Positions 25,031 to 36,420 of a DNA stretch of 64,000 nt are shown in pieces. This DNA is from Chromobotia macracanthus (Eukaryota > Chordata > Actinopteri > Cypriniformes > Botiidae), in assembly GCA_036877525.1 (NCBI GenBank), contig JAZGTH010000015.1, positions 9,806,501 through 9,870,500 on the forward strand. The letters are read 5' to 3'. The translations under genes and the position numbers were made by a program. The stretch's first letter is position 1. The number at the start of each line of letters is the position of its first letter. Below the pieces are notes generated by a model. The model did not search any database and was not told where the DNA came from. It saw only the letters and a program-made list of their open reading frames with translations.

Positions 25031-26507
25031 TGCATCTCTGAGATGATGTTAATACCGCACTGCTAATGAAATGCAATATTATCCAGCCTGAGAAAGAGCA
25101 GTAGAGTTCCGCAGAGGGAGGGAGAGAGGGGGAGGGAGTGAGGTGAAAAATGGCAGGTTGAATGCGACAGATCCCTCAAAATTGGTTTAGAGCGAGCGAG
25201 AGTCTATTTCTTATGCATTCAGCCTTTTAAAAGACCAATAAACGCCCAGTATGTGTGTGCGTGTTTTCAGCACTTTCCGGACTTGGATCAAATAATTTGA
25301 GGTCGAGTACTGTGGGAGTGTGTTGGGTAATCATGTGAAAAGACGAATTTTGGTTCTGAACCTAGGGAGGGGTTTAAAAAATGCTTTTTCTTGGTCGGTC
25401 TGTCATCATTTCAGGGCTACAAATGATGGCCTGGGCTCATGTGAGAGCCGCTTGCCGTTTCCAAAATGTGTTTCTCATTAAACACCCTGTCAAATAGCCA
25501 AACTCTGAACAGTTGTACAAGTGAGCTACCTTCAAAGGATTTCTGGACCGGTATTCGTGTTCATTTCTTTCTCTCCACCTCTCTCCACACACACAGAGCG
25601 GGGAATAGTTAATGCTGGGTGACAGCTCTTTCATGCAGTGTTGTTGAAGAAAAGAGAGCTATATCCAACCATTGACTGACAATGTGCACAGCATCCCTTA
25701 CGCCAAGAACGCACTGACATACACACTTTATTAGCTGTTGCATTGGTACAAAACAGGATACAAATGCATCTAGACCAACAAAACAGAAACAAAGAAAGAA
25801 ATGACTGAAATGAAAGTGTTGACATCAAACTCAAACACAAACATGCAGCGAAATAATGAGCAAGATAAATGGAGAGAGGCACAGAGATTTGATCAATTGG
25901 ACTGCATGCTGCCCTGGGGCAATGCAACGACGACGCGCAAAGCAGAGAACCACTTAACAGCCCTAGTGTACAATATACATACACGCAAATACACACACGC
26001 TCACGTGACTTTATTTTTTAAGATCAGTGCATATAGTAAAAATGAAACTAACGCACAGGCCGACTTATACCGCTATTAAAAGATCTTACAAAAGTATGGT
26101 ACTCTCAAACATAACTTATCAGAGGAATGACGTAATTCCATAGTGACGGCATCAGGTTTGAAATAGTCATCAAGACAATGCCTGCTTTTTTGATTTGCTG
26201 TGTCAGTAAGCACACAATCTGCATTAAAACTCGTTTTGTAGCTTTCATTCGTTATGCTAATTCTAGTCATGGTTGTAATTATTTTCAAGATGTTTTACAA
26301 TGAAACATTTTTAACCGATTGAGCTTTCATGGAACAAGAATCCTCTACCTTAATCAAAAAACATTTAGGTCTGAAATACGGTTTTATTTTCTATGCATTA
26401 CTGACATGTAGCTCTAATAATTTCAGCACCACAGACAGCGCTACTTTTGTAGCTACAATTTTAATACAAGTTCTTAACCACTAGATGTCGATGTGAGCGC
26501 TTTCAAT

Positions 26508-26803
26508 TTTAAAGGGATAGTTCACCCTCAAAAAATTCTTCCATCTATTACCCTCATGTCATTCCAAATCTGTATGGCTTTATTACTTCTGAGGAACACG
26601 AAAGAAGATATCTTGAAGTATACTGGTGACCAGACTACAGTGGCACCCATTGACTTCCATTGTATGAACACAAACCACAAAATACTTTTCTCAAAATATC
26701 TCTTTTTGTTACTTTTGTTTCAAATAAAGAAGTCATATAGGATTAGATTAAGTTGAATGCAAGTAAAGGTGGAAAAAATATTTGGGTGAACTTTACCTTT
26801 AAA
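26508..26803. mobile_element. Complete non-autonomous DNA transposon (MITE), about 295 bp
   Basis: Left end 'tttaaagggatagttcaccc' and right end 'gggtgaactttacctttaaa' are inverted copies. The interior contains 'ctcatgtcattccaaatctg' and 'cccattgacttccattgtat', words typical of a very abundant cyprinid MITE family. No transposase. It lies about 740 bp past the cacng7 stop. Confidence 0.75.
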
Positions 26804-27540
26804 ATATGATGTCAAGCAGCTTATATTAGAAGGACAGGGATAGTCATTTTTCTACATCTTGTCATGCATTCAGAAAACAATGTCTTGCAAAATAAGAGCT
26901 TTTAAATAATTTTAATTTCAAGAAATGTTTTTTGCCCCAACATTTGTTAACATCTTTGCAGAAAGGCAGTGAACTTAAATCACAGCCACAAAGACAAGAG
27001 TACACAATATATACACCAGAAATACTTCTCAATTATTTCAGAACAATTCTCGGGCTTATGAATCACTCTTTTTAAAAATGCAAACAAATTATTATTTTAA
27101 CTTTTCCCACACAACAAAGGAATTCCCACCTTAGCATTTGATGATAATAATACTAAAACTAACAATTCACAGATTCCATGATGAGAAATACTTAACTTAA
27201 GTTTAAGAATATCTTCAATATCAGTAGAAATAAAGGCCATAGTTACTGTTCTCCTATGTGCTCTAAATATGTAACTCTAAGCAAATAAATTGTTAGTTGT
27301 GGTGTGAGATTGTCAAAATGTGTTGTATTGTGCAATAAACCCCCATACAATTTCACAACAACATTCAATCTTAAAAAGGAGGCCTTTGTTACAAACAGGA
27401 TATTTGGTACACCTTTATAATCTCATATAGAAAACTATATCTTACCTTAACTGAAATTCCCTCATTCTTGCTTTTCATGCTTTATCTCAGTTAAAAACAA
27501 ACTATCAAAAAACTCTCAGAACTTTCTTTTCTCCTTGCAT

Positions 27541-28008
27541 TTAGCATGGAGAGGCGCCCATGCGCATATGTGTGTGATAGTGTGGGGGTGGCACTGCAGC
27601 GGGTGATGCGGACAGGGGCAGGGGCTGTGATGCTGCAGCTGCTCCATGTGCCCCAGGGTGAAGAGGATGATTGTGGGGAAATTGAGCACCAGAAGCTGGC
27701 GATGGCAGCTGGTAATCGACTCCAGAGGTGGGGCTGGAAGCAGCAGTGATTCCAGGAGATGCATTCTGTTGGATTCCGGGCTTCAGTGGGGGCTGGGGGT
27801 TCTGAGTGAGCTGGATGGAGATGTCGCTGGAGAGCTCAGAGGCACTCCGTGCTCGCTGGGGTGGAGGCCAGGTTTCTGGGTGGAGGTACTGGCCACTGTA
27901 GTCGCTGCCCTCAGAAAGGCGTGGACGATAGAGAGCAGGGTGAGGCCGATACATCTCCTCTTCTGCATAACGCTTCATAAAGAGATACACAGACATCACG
28001 CCGGCTCC
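27541..28008 (-). CDS. cacng7: cacng7 terminal coding exon (residues 191-345)
   Basis: 468 nt, acceptor ACTCTCAG, stop TAA at 27543-27541. Encodes the end of TM4 and the cytosolic tail. After the conserved SDISIQLTQN the tail becomes rich in Pro, Ala, Gln and His, then ends MRMGASPC. The + strand open frames at 27546-28020 are antisense shadows. Confidence 0.9.
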   Translation of the reverse strand, partial: GAGVMSVYLFMKRYAEEEMYRPHPALYRPRLSEGSDYSGQYLHPETWPPPQRARSASELSSDISIQLTQNPQPPLKPGIQQNASPGITAASSPTSGVDYQLPSPASGAQFPHNHPLHPGAHGAAAASQPLPLSASPAAVPPPHYHTHMRMGASPC

Positions 28009-31000
28009 CTGAGAGTTTGAGAGAAAACAAGAGTCAGTGAAAGAGACAGCAAGTGTGAAAAGATCAGAGTGATGTCATGAAAACAGAGAATACAAGATAA
28101 AGATTGTTTTGGATACGTGTGGCAAATTAATAACACATTTGTGACAGTTAGGAAATTATGTCAGCATGCAGAGGAAATACTGACTACGGGGTGGGTATGT
28201 GACTGAACTGTTCAATAAGTGCAGAAAAACAAATAAATGAAATGATGCAGCAGGGCCTCCTGCGTGTGGTCTAAGCTGCTTACGCTAAAGTTTAGGTGAA
28301 AAATCTGACAGATAGGAATGCATATAATTTGTTTTGAAGACATGGAATTGGGCATGTCATATCATAATAAAGCTGCGATACAGTGAACTGGAAGGTCCTG
28401 GATTTAAATGATCAGATTCAGATGATAAACCGATTTAAATCAAAATGTTCTTATGTTTTGATCACATGATGAAGTGTCACTTTTTGACACTTTTGACATT
28501 CCTATTGAGATTGTTTCTCTGTTGCAGTGTAAATTCTAGTGTAGACATGCAGTCTCCCTCTCTCTCTCATACACACACACACCCACTGACACTAATGTTT
28601 TATTATGTGACCATGATATTCTTGAAAGGATTCTTCTTTCAAGAAAGAAAAAAGAGAGCAATTTCACTTACTCATCCTTTTAAGGGAACTCATCAAATGA
28701 CAGACACGCAGCATGTGATCTTCTCTATCATCTACTGTGTAGCCTTCACTACAAAGACTCTGTCATGAAGAGACTCTGACTGTCACAATCACAGCAATTT
28801 AAAATCAATGTGAATTCGAAAAAAAAACCCATTTAATTCTCTCAAATGGTAACTTTTTGAGGAGCTATTGTGTTTTAACTGAAACAATATATACAATGTA
28901 TACATGATATCACCCCTGCCCCACCTTTTACAGTAATTATTGTAGTTTTACTGTAATTATTCCTTTCTATTTCACAGCCAATGAAAACAATATGATTAAC
29001 TGCTCCAAATGCAGTATTCAGGTCCTGAGCAGTCAAAAATGGAGCATGTCTTGAAGATCCACATTCATAATACGTGCATGTCATGTTGAAAGCATCTGCT
29101 TCACTAGCATCAAGTGACATAATTACAGGAGCATCATTGGTTGAGCCCCTCAGGCTTACTGTAGATACACGGCCAGGTCACTGGAGCTTAATCAGACGAC
29201 TGTATCTTGGTCACTGAAGGCCATAGATGTCCAAGATACAGAAAATGCAGACAAAAATAATTTTTGCATTTCTTTTTAAAATTTCATCCTGAAATTTGAA
29301 TTATGACCTCTTTGAGCAGGAAGGAGCTCGCAGCAAATGCGAAGGACCAGCCATAGCGGTAGTTGAAAAACTGCTCTGGCTCCCGTGGTCTGTTCATCAC
29401 TTCATCATTGATACTGGAGATATACAACACCAACCCCACGACCAGACTCAGCCCTGAGAGTGAGAGAAAGAGAGAGATTTAATATAAAACAGTAACAATC
29501 ACCCCTAAAGATTTAAGTCAGGTAAAATGTTAAATGCTGGTGTATTAAAAAAAATGAGAAATGACAACAATAAATAATAAAGTTCCAGCAATCATGGGGT
29601 GTTCGTTATGAGTTATACTGCACATTCCAAATGTCTGAGAACACACTAAAATATGAGATTTAAAATTTAATTTAAAAATTGTGAAAAAACTGAAAACTTT
29701 AAATAAACTTTTAACTAAGAATAAACTTTACAACTTTGAAAAAATGCAATCAATAAAAAATTTGTCAAATGATTAAGAAATATATGAAAGTCTGCAGTAT
29801 TTATTGGTCACTAATCAAATTTGTGGCATTGACCAACTACTGTAATAAAAAGGTCGAAAAAGGTTCTCTGGTTTCATTGAAGCACACAAGATGCTCTTAA
29901 GAACATTCTCCAGTCATGCTGAGATAACATGATCACTGCATACATTGGTAGGACTGAATGCGACTTTGCCCCAGCGAATCAGAGGCACACCACTATGACA
30001 CACCACACAGCAGAGAAAGTGACAGCACAGCATGTACATAATGTACACACATTATTTACACCAGTTTTGAGCACGTCACAGCACAGACTTCATTCTGGAC
30101 CCCCGAGGACCTGCCGCCCACCCTCGTCCACCTCAACAGATGCACACAAGGACTGTACACACTCCAGGGCTCTGCCTGGCCCCTCATGAAAGGACATTAG
30201 TATCATCTAAATAAAATCACAGCCCCCCGCCTGCCACCACACGCTCTCATCACTGCAGGCAGAAAAAGAACACGATGGAAAGATGGATGGAGGACAGAGG
30301 GAAATACATTGAAAGACAGGTAAGAGAAACCAGAGGAATGTGTGTGTGCATACAGTACCTATTTAACCATATTTTGGAGGACAAATTGCCAAGTGAGAAA
30401 TTTCTGACAAAATCTTCTTTTGGGGACAACCTTATTTGTAAAAATGCTGAAAGTTTTCTGTAAGGTTTAGGGTGTGGGTTAGTTTTAAGTTATAGCATAG
30501 GAGCTATATATACCACTAATATGTGTGTACAGGAACACGTAGCTCAGTGGTAGAGCAGTGCATCAGCAGCGCAAAAGGTTGTGGGTTCAATTTCCAGGGA
30601 ACACGTACTGACAAAATGTATAACTAGAGTTTACTGTGAGTCGCTTTAAGTGTTTAAAAATGTGTATAAAATCAAGGAAGTTAACAGGATGTTCCCATTT
30701 AGATTGCCAAATAAACGTGTGTTGGGGTTGGTAAAGAAATCTGCACATTCTGCAGCACCCCAACTGAGGCCCCAAAGACAAAAGGACAAGTAAAAAGATC
30801 GGGAAAAAAAAATGAAAGTCATGAAAGTTTCTTCTGCAGGAGACAAGTTGTTTTAGATAAAGTTGAAGGTCTTTTCTGGCCATGTGCAAGGTTGAGGCAG
30901 CGATGCAGTAAACAACAGTGGCATCTGCATACAAATAAGTTCTACATTCAGAGCAGGTAAGAGTTCATCCTACTGTACCTCACTGCAGTGCTTTATAAAT

Positions 31001-32588
31001 TATAAATACATGCTGTTTCATGTTTATGATTTTATAAGTTAAAAAAAATCTACTGTTCAATAAATCAATCATGATTTAGCCACATTATATGACAGTTTCG
31101 GATGCTTTACCACTTCTGTTAACTGCTATTTTGCAATGTTCTTATTTAATGCACATTTGTTATTACGAAGTTTATTATCAGGTAAACAATCTGATTGAAA
31201 AGTATGTTTGTGAATTTCAGAATTTCTTACTGCTTAGTATGTCCTGATTTAGCTTTGTGACAGCTTGTTCTCACACTGGCATTGACTTGACAAGTTTGTG
31301 CCAAACCTGATGATCCATATCCCAGCATGATCTCAGAATGTTCCAGTGAGCATCTGGTGTGCTTCAGTAGAAGCAGGGAAATCTGACCTTATGTACAAAG
31401 GAGTTTGGTTATTTGATTAATGACCTAGAAACAGAAGAATGTTAAATATTTCTTAATCATTTTATGCTACAACTCTTCTTTGTTTAGAAATGTTTATTAT
31501 TAAAAAATCGTATTTCCATGTTAAAGTAAAAATGTAATCCCAGATTTTAAATTCCTTTGCAGAATTCCAGTATATAATATAAAATCTCTGTAATATTAAG
31601 GACAAACAACCAACCAACTAACAAACAGACATGCTGATGTTCATATAAGACTGATCTCAGAGCAGTTTTAGACCAATTTATATACCAACAACTGGGTCTA
31701 CAGCCTCTTGATCATCTGCGACTCATATAAACTTGCTGGCCTCTGCTGGTGAAAGACTAAATTGCATGCGCAGATATTTAAGGTTTTCTACCAGAAAATA
31801 CGACAGGCAAATCCTTCACTATTAAATGATGAGCATAATCTTCACATTTATATCGAGACGCTTTGCAATTTGCATACATGAATTGATGACTACGTTTATT
31901 GCTCTATTAGAGCATTATAAAAATGCCTAATAGGAAAATAGTATATTCAGCAAATTAATGTTATAATTATTCACAGCATTTCAGAAAGTAATAAAAAATA
32001 AACAGATGGAGTGTTTTCATGCTAAGACACAGGTTTAAGATCAGAGACATTATCACTAATTAAATGCAGATGGAACTGCTGCATTCTAGCGAGTACAGAA
32101 CACAAAATCCTTACATCTAATCCTACAAAAACTGACTTGCAGTAAATACGGCATGAACGATTTTTACCTAGAAAGAAATGTTCCTTTAGGCCTGTATGTG
32201 ACATAATTATAGATGGCACAACATCTCAAAAGTGTGACATAAAAATATATTAAAGACAGAATATCGGAAAAGAGAGAAGTGCAGTATCAGAAAGAAATGG
32301 TGATGAAACCTGAGCTTATAGAAGTGTACACACACATACACATGTTTGTACAGCTATTTTTGTGAGGACATTCATTAGTGAGGACACAATATAGTCTCAA
32401 TAAGTGCCTTACCCCTACCCTTACCCTAAACCTAACTTTAACGTGATTCCAACAATAACCTTAAAACCAAGTCTTAACCTTCAAACAGCCCATTATAGAG
32501 GTGTCAGAAAGCAAGGACCAGACAAAATGTCCTTGCTTTCATTGTCCTCACTCTGGCCACACTGATCCTCACAAGGATAGTTGCACAG

Positions 32589-32628
<40 letters not shown>

Positions 32629-33508
32629 TTACAGGTAAAATGGTTTGCAGTACCTGAGAGGATGAAGAAGATTCCAGAAACAAAGGCCAGGATGGTGCGC
32701 TGAGGGCGGATGTGGCCCACATTACTGATGATGAAGGCCGTAAAAACAAAGAGCAGAGAAACCATAGGAAAGGGTGTAGCTGTCCGCACCATCTCTGCCA
32801 CAGAAAACATGTATGTGAGTTGTGTGTGTGTAGATGTATGTGGATATGACTTTGTTAAAATAAAATTTCTTTTACTTACTGAGAATATTTGCTGTGTTTT
32901 CTGTGGTGATTTCAATCTCTGGTTCTGTGAAATACTCAGAGGCGACACATCTACCCTTCTCTGAACCTAAAAAAGTGAGAGAGATTCTATAGGACAGATA
33001 TACAAAAACAGGAAGGTTGATTCTCATTTATTCAGAGCCCTTTAAAATGAAGGCCTTTGTACCCCCCCTTAGCGCAGGGCTTGGGATCACATTTTATGTA
33101 TAAATAGGACAGAAGTTTTTGTGCTTCTCTGACTACTAGAAACAAACATTCCTATCCCCTGTGCCTGTCTCCTCAAAAACACCACACCACCATGCATATT
33201 ATATCTGATCTCTTTGTATATAATGTATATAGTTTGTAGTTGTATGTCTAATATATATATTTACTATAAAACTCACTCTCCAGAGGGTGTGTGCAAAAAT
33301 GTGTGTCAGCACCTGCTATAAAACACACTCTCCATAGGCCGGAGTGCAATGCCATTTTGACGTCGACTGTTTGGTTCTGCTGCAGTACTATGCCCTCCTC
33401 CATCAGCAGCCAATAATCCGTCGCCACGGCAACCCCTACCAACAGCAGTCCGCATGCCCCAAACACTGTGGAGAGCAGAGTCAGAGCCCTGCTGCTGCAA
33501 GAGCTCAT
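27541..33508 (-). CDS. cacng7: TARP gamma-7, type II AMPA-receptor auxiliary subunit (gene span, 5 coding exons)
   Basis: Join, in reading order, 33508-33313, 32966-32880, 32794-32654, 29453-29308, 28008-27541; 1038 nt, 345 aa. Type II TARPs (gamma-5 and gamma-7) modulate AMPA-receptor gating and conductance. Exon 1 starts MSSCSSRALTLLSTVFGACG (TM1). Loop 1 carries NQT and SGLWRVC. TM2 and TM3 are in exon 3 (FPMVSLLFVFTAF, IGHIRPQRTILAFVSG-like). TM4 spans exons 4-5 (YGWSFAFAASSFLLKEGAG). The juxtamembrane tail RYAEEEMYRPHP and YRPRLS-SDYSGQ is diagnostic for gamma-7 over gamma-5. It ends ASPC, like the mammalian SPC terminus. The tail is about 70 residues longer than the mammalian protein (275 aa) because of a Pro/Ala/Gln/His-rich stretch. 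The acceptor sits directly against the ATG, implying a noncoding first exon. Confidence 0.93.
28009..29307. other. cacng7: cacng7 intron 4, no other feature
   Basis: 1.3 kb. Contains a palindromic ttactgtaattattgtagtt-type stretch near 28930-28960 and short CT/CA runs near 28556-28580. No coding potential recognised. Confidence 0.6.
29308..29453 (-). CDS. cacng7: cacng7 coding exon 4 (residues 142-190)
   Basis: 146 nt, acceptor CTCTCAG, donor GAG|GTCATA. Encodes LSLVVGLVLYISSINDEVMN and YRYGWSFAFAASSFLLKE, nearly identical to mammalian gamma-7. Confidence 0.93.
30335..30535. mobile_element. 'tttggaggacaa...ggttagttttaa' interspersed element
   Basis: Shares the layout of the 32.34 kb element: gaggac near one end, then a 'ggtttagggtgtgggttag' segment and an end near 'gtgtgtacaggaacac'. 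Diverged copy, no ORF. Confidence 0.45.
30536..30680 (+). mobile_element. tRNA-derived SINE
   Basis: A box 'tagctcagtggtagagc', B box 'gggttcaattt', then 'ccagggaacacgta' and a tail 'gtgagtcgcttta'. The best-preserved copy of the family also seen at 19.2 and 35.2 kb. The A and B boxes are spaced like a tRNA gene, but no acceptor stem closes. Confidence 0.75.
32335..32640. mobile_element. 'tgtgaggacattcat' / 'cctcacaaggatag' inverted-end element with (CA)n
   Basis: 'ttttgtgaggacattcatta' near 32359 and 'gatcctcacaaggatag' near 32564 are inverted relative to each other, with a 'cccttaccctaaacctaac' core and a (CA)n end at 32591-32627. This arrangement recurs in many teleost introns. No ORF. 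Confidence 0.55.
32591..32627. repeat. (CA)n microsatellite after the cacng7 exon 3 donor
   Basis: In the gene's sense it is a (TG)n run starting about 27 nt downstream of the exon 3 donor. Confidence 0.9.
32654..32794 (-). CDS. cacng7: cacng7 coding exon 3 (residues 95-141)
   Basis: 141 nt, acceptor TGGCAG, donor G|GTACTG. Encodes MVRTATPFPMVSLLFVFTAF (TM2) and HIRPQRTILAFVSGIFFILS (TM3). A (TG)n run begins about 27 nt into the following intron. Confidence 0.93.
32880..32966 (-). CDS. cacng7: cacng7 coding exon 2 (residues 66-94)
   Basis: 87 nt, acceptor TTTTTTAG, donor A|GTAAGT. Encodes SEKGRCVASEYFTEPEIEIT and TENTANIL, the distal extracellular loop 1. Confidence 0.93.
33313..33508 (-). 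CDS. cacng7: cacng7 first coding exon (residues 1-65)
   Basis: Encodes TM1 and proximal loop 1, ending LHSGLWRVCFIA, donor G|GTGCTG. The bases before the ATG are TATGTGCAG, so the exon probably begins exactly at the start codon. Confidence 0.92.
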
Positions 33509-36226
33509 CTGCACATACGCATACATAAAAAACAACATAGAACAGCATCAGTACTGAATGTTGAACCCACAGCCATGCAACAAAACACATTAGAGACATG
33601 AGCAGCAGGGAGAGAAACTGCACCACAAAACAGAAACATTTGCTCATTCAGTATTACTCTTCAGTTCACCAGTAAAGACAATCTGAGAAAAACAGAGATG
33701 AGAATAGTGTTAAAGTTCAGGACCAAGAGCGATATCCTGTGAATTCCTGTCCTGCTGTGGTGGTAAGCAGCCAATCACACAAAAGGTCAAAGGTCACTAG
33801 GCTTAACGGGTGGCAGTTATTGAGGCAGAAAGTAAAACATTATTGGCAGTGATTCAGATGGCATGACACGTACGAGATGGTGACTCATAGCTTTACTGCG
33901 CGATTCAGACCTCATCCGTATGAAGAAACAGATGCAGACACACACACGCAGAACTATGAAAAAATACGCACTATTTCTGCTCGCTAATTCACATTTGCAT
34001 TACTTTGCAATGTGATGCATTGGAAAAGCACAGAACTCTATGAAAGCTGCAATGAATGGTGAAGTGTACAGAGGAAATTAGATGTTTTTTGATTAATGCT
34101 TTAAAGGAAAGAGAGAGTGAGAGAGAGCGAGAGAGAGCGAGAGAGAAAGAGAGGTGAGGAACAGAGGCTGGAATGAGCAGAGGCCATATATGGGCCACAT
34201 GACTAAAAATGGCAGTATGTAAATGTCAGAGCACATGAACTACTGCTCTCTATGTGGAATGTGTTGTGACATTGACACGACATATTTCTTTTGATCCTCT
34301 GCACCTTTACTTCTTCTGGGGCAACACTTTGATCAATTCTTAATTAAGGAGTGATGCACTTACACTCTCCGCTTGTTTGAACAACAGCGTTGACGACAAC
34401 TTAATTGTTTATTCAAAGCAAAAGTGTGCGAAAAAATTAGAGATAAGAGAAAAAAATGATTTTATAAAACTTTTATTAAAGTATTTTCAAAGAAGCTGTG
34501 TGTGTGTGTGACCGTTTGTGCAAGGTAGAAAGAGAAAAAGAGTGAGAGAGAGAAAGAAAATTTGTGTATGTGTGTATGAGACAAACAGACAGACAGAAAA
34601 AAAACAGAAAATATTAATTGTTTATATATGCCGTCATTTCCTGTCTGTCTCTCTGAGTTTGTGATTCACAGAAGCAGAACAGAGAGGAAAAAGACAGAAC
34701 AATATAAATGAGGATGAGTGCAAGAGCCACCTGAGAGACATCGGAGAGATTTTTGGATTCTAAAATGAGTCGCAGGGGTCTAGACAAAGATTCACTGCAC
34801 CATGTGTGCAAATGCCTGAATATCAGAGTTCTACCTTTTGCTGTTTGTCCTAGAACAAAGAAATGACACAACCTATAATACCACCAGTCAACAGAAAACA
34901 AACCCTGGCAAATGATGGACAGATTTTGCAATGCAGTGATAAAAGGCAGAGAGAGAACATCGGAGGAAAAGAACTGGTGTCTAACGCTCTGAAGCAAACT
35001 CAACAGGGGCAGGAACCAACAATGTCAAACTCCAGCTTGACTGTCTGCTCTGAAATGGCCACACAGAGAAGACTCTGTTTTCGGCTCTATTGCCCCCCAG
35101 CGCTTCTGCCCCCTTAAGGCTTTGTGTACTGATGTAGAAGAGAAATTCTCCATGACAGGATCAGCTTGCCTAAGTTCAACCTTGACCAACAACCAATCAG
35201 CAACTGCTGATTATTTTTGCATGGCTCACACTTACAATTACATGGCAGATGCTTTAATCTAAAACAATTTACAATGTATCCAAGATACATTATAGCAGTT
35301 TCTATGTTCCTTGAGAATCAAACCCATGATATTGTCATTGCCAATATTATGCTCTTCCACTGAGGCTGCAAGCCCATCGAGTCCAAAACAGAAGAAAAGT
35401 AATAATCCAGCATTACTTCCAGAGAAGGTTGATATGTCCCATACTGGTCTTATTCACTTTGATTGTGACTGCATTGTGACTGATTGCCTTCTGCATCAAT
35501 TTCCCAAACTGTGTGCTGTATACTTACAGTGAGCACTAATGGCACTATTCAGCTAAAATAAAGCACTGCTGGGTAAAGTGAACTTGGTCCAAAATTTTAA
35601 GGTTATCACATATTTTCATTTGGGGGATAACCCAAGATTTTGAGTAGATCCCTGAATATATTCCAATCAATACTGACTTAACAAAAGACATATACAATGA
35701 AAAAAAGGGACAGAGAAGAGAGAGAGTAGCAGGCAGATGTAGGCTAATGTATGGAAAGACCTTGGCCCAGTAATGATGGAGTTCCCACCTACATGCCAGT
35801 GCGGTTCTCCTGGGGCATTTGACTGAGCCAGTTACAGACCGAACTACCCCATTATTCCCTCACTAACTGTTACTAACACAAAAGCTCAACAGCTGTACGT
35901 TCATACATTTCTCTGAAGTTACATACATTGCGTTGCAGTATCCTGAAGGACGCTTGAATTTACAAACATTCAGGCAAATATAACCCCTTTGACATAACCA
36001 AAATCGTTGCCCAAGTAATTTTAATAATGGAACGACCTGCTGGCATTATGGAAACGGCGAAACGCGTCCCAAAACGCAGTCGACTGGCGCCAGTAAAACC
36101 CTATTCATTTTCTGTAACTTCTGTCAATAACAATTGACAAACGTCTGGTGTTATATTTTGTTTTGAGTCACACGTCAGTTGATAAGAGTACAGAACAATG
36201 AAAACAGACTAAAGAAGCGCGTACTC
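33509..36226. other. cacng7: cacng7 5' intron (inferred)
   Basis: 2.7 kb between the probable noncoding first exon and the ATG exon. Contains a degraded SINE near 35.2 kb and GA/TG-rich patches near 34110-34155 and 34498-34560. No coding content recognised. Confidence 0.45.
35215..35375 (-). mobile_element. Degraded tRNA-derived SINE
   Basis: On the - strand: 'CCTCAGTGGAAGAGC' (A box), 'GGGTTTGATTC' (B box), 'AAGGAACATAG', and a tail with AAGCATCTGCCATGTAA. More diverged than the 30.5 kb copy. Confidence 0.6.
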
Positions 36227-36228
36227 AC

Positions 36229-36326
36229 CCTGCCCGAATACCCGTGCCAGTGGAGCTGACGAGTACGCAGTGAGCGCGCAGACACAAGCCTCACACCAGG
36301 GGTGCCTGGCAAAAATTTCGCGCTTG

Positions 36327-36330
<4 letters not shown>
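36229..36330 (-). promoter_or_regulatory. cacng7: Probable noncoding first exon / promoter of cacng7
   Basis: The - strand carries a strong donor, CAGG|GTGAGTA, whose last exon base is 36229. It sits in a CpG-richer stretch (gcgcgcagac, tacgcagtgagcgcg, ttcgcgc). It pairs in strand and distance with the acceptor abutting the cacng7 ATG at 33508. A large CT/CA microsatellite lies immediately upstream. The exon's 5' boundary is a guess. Confidence 0.45.
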
Positions 36331-36419
<89 letters not shown>

Positions 36420-36420
36420 A
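36331..36420. repeat. Compound (CT)32(CA)13 microsatellite upstream of cacng7
   Basis: About 64 bp of pure CT followed by 26 bp of CA. In the cacng7 sense it is (TG)n(AG)n just upstream of the inferred first exon: a polypurine/polypyrimidine tract able to form triplex/H-DNA and a site for GAGA-type factors. Confidence 0.92.

Larger units (their letters stand above)
16271..27540. other. 11 kb between cacng8 and cacng7
   Basis: No coding exon recognised. Holds two SINE-like repeats, one complete MITE, a palindromic 'atacagtat' cluster, and a CpG-rich block near 24-25 kb. Because cacng8 reads leftward, its promoter and any noncoding first exon must lie here; the left part also holds any unseen N-terminal exon. 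The cacng7 3' UTR occupies the right end. Confidence 0.55.
29454..32653. other. cacng7: cacng7 intron 3, repeat-bearing
   Basis: 3.2 kb intron with one SINE (30.5 kb) and two copies of a 'gaggac' element (30.34 and 32.34 kb). The rest is AT-rich and unremarkable. Confidence 0.6.

Noticed and set aside
27546..28020. Overlapping + strand open frames of 67 and 124 aa
   Set aside because: Antisense shadows of the cacng7 terminal exon.
30536..30620. A tRNA gene
   Set aside because: A and B boxes are present, but no acceptor stem pairs and a SINE tail follows; related copies occur at 19.2 and 35.2 kb.
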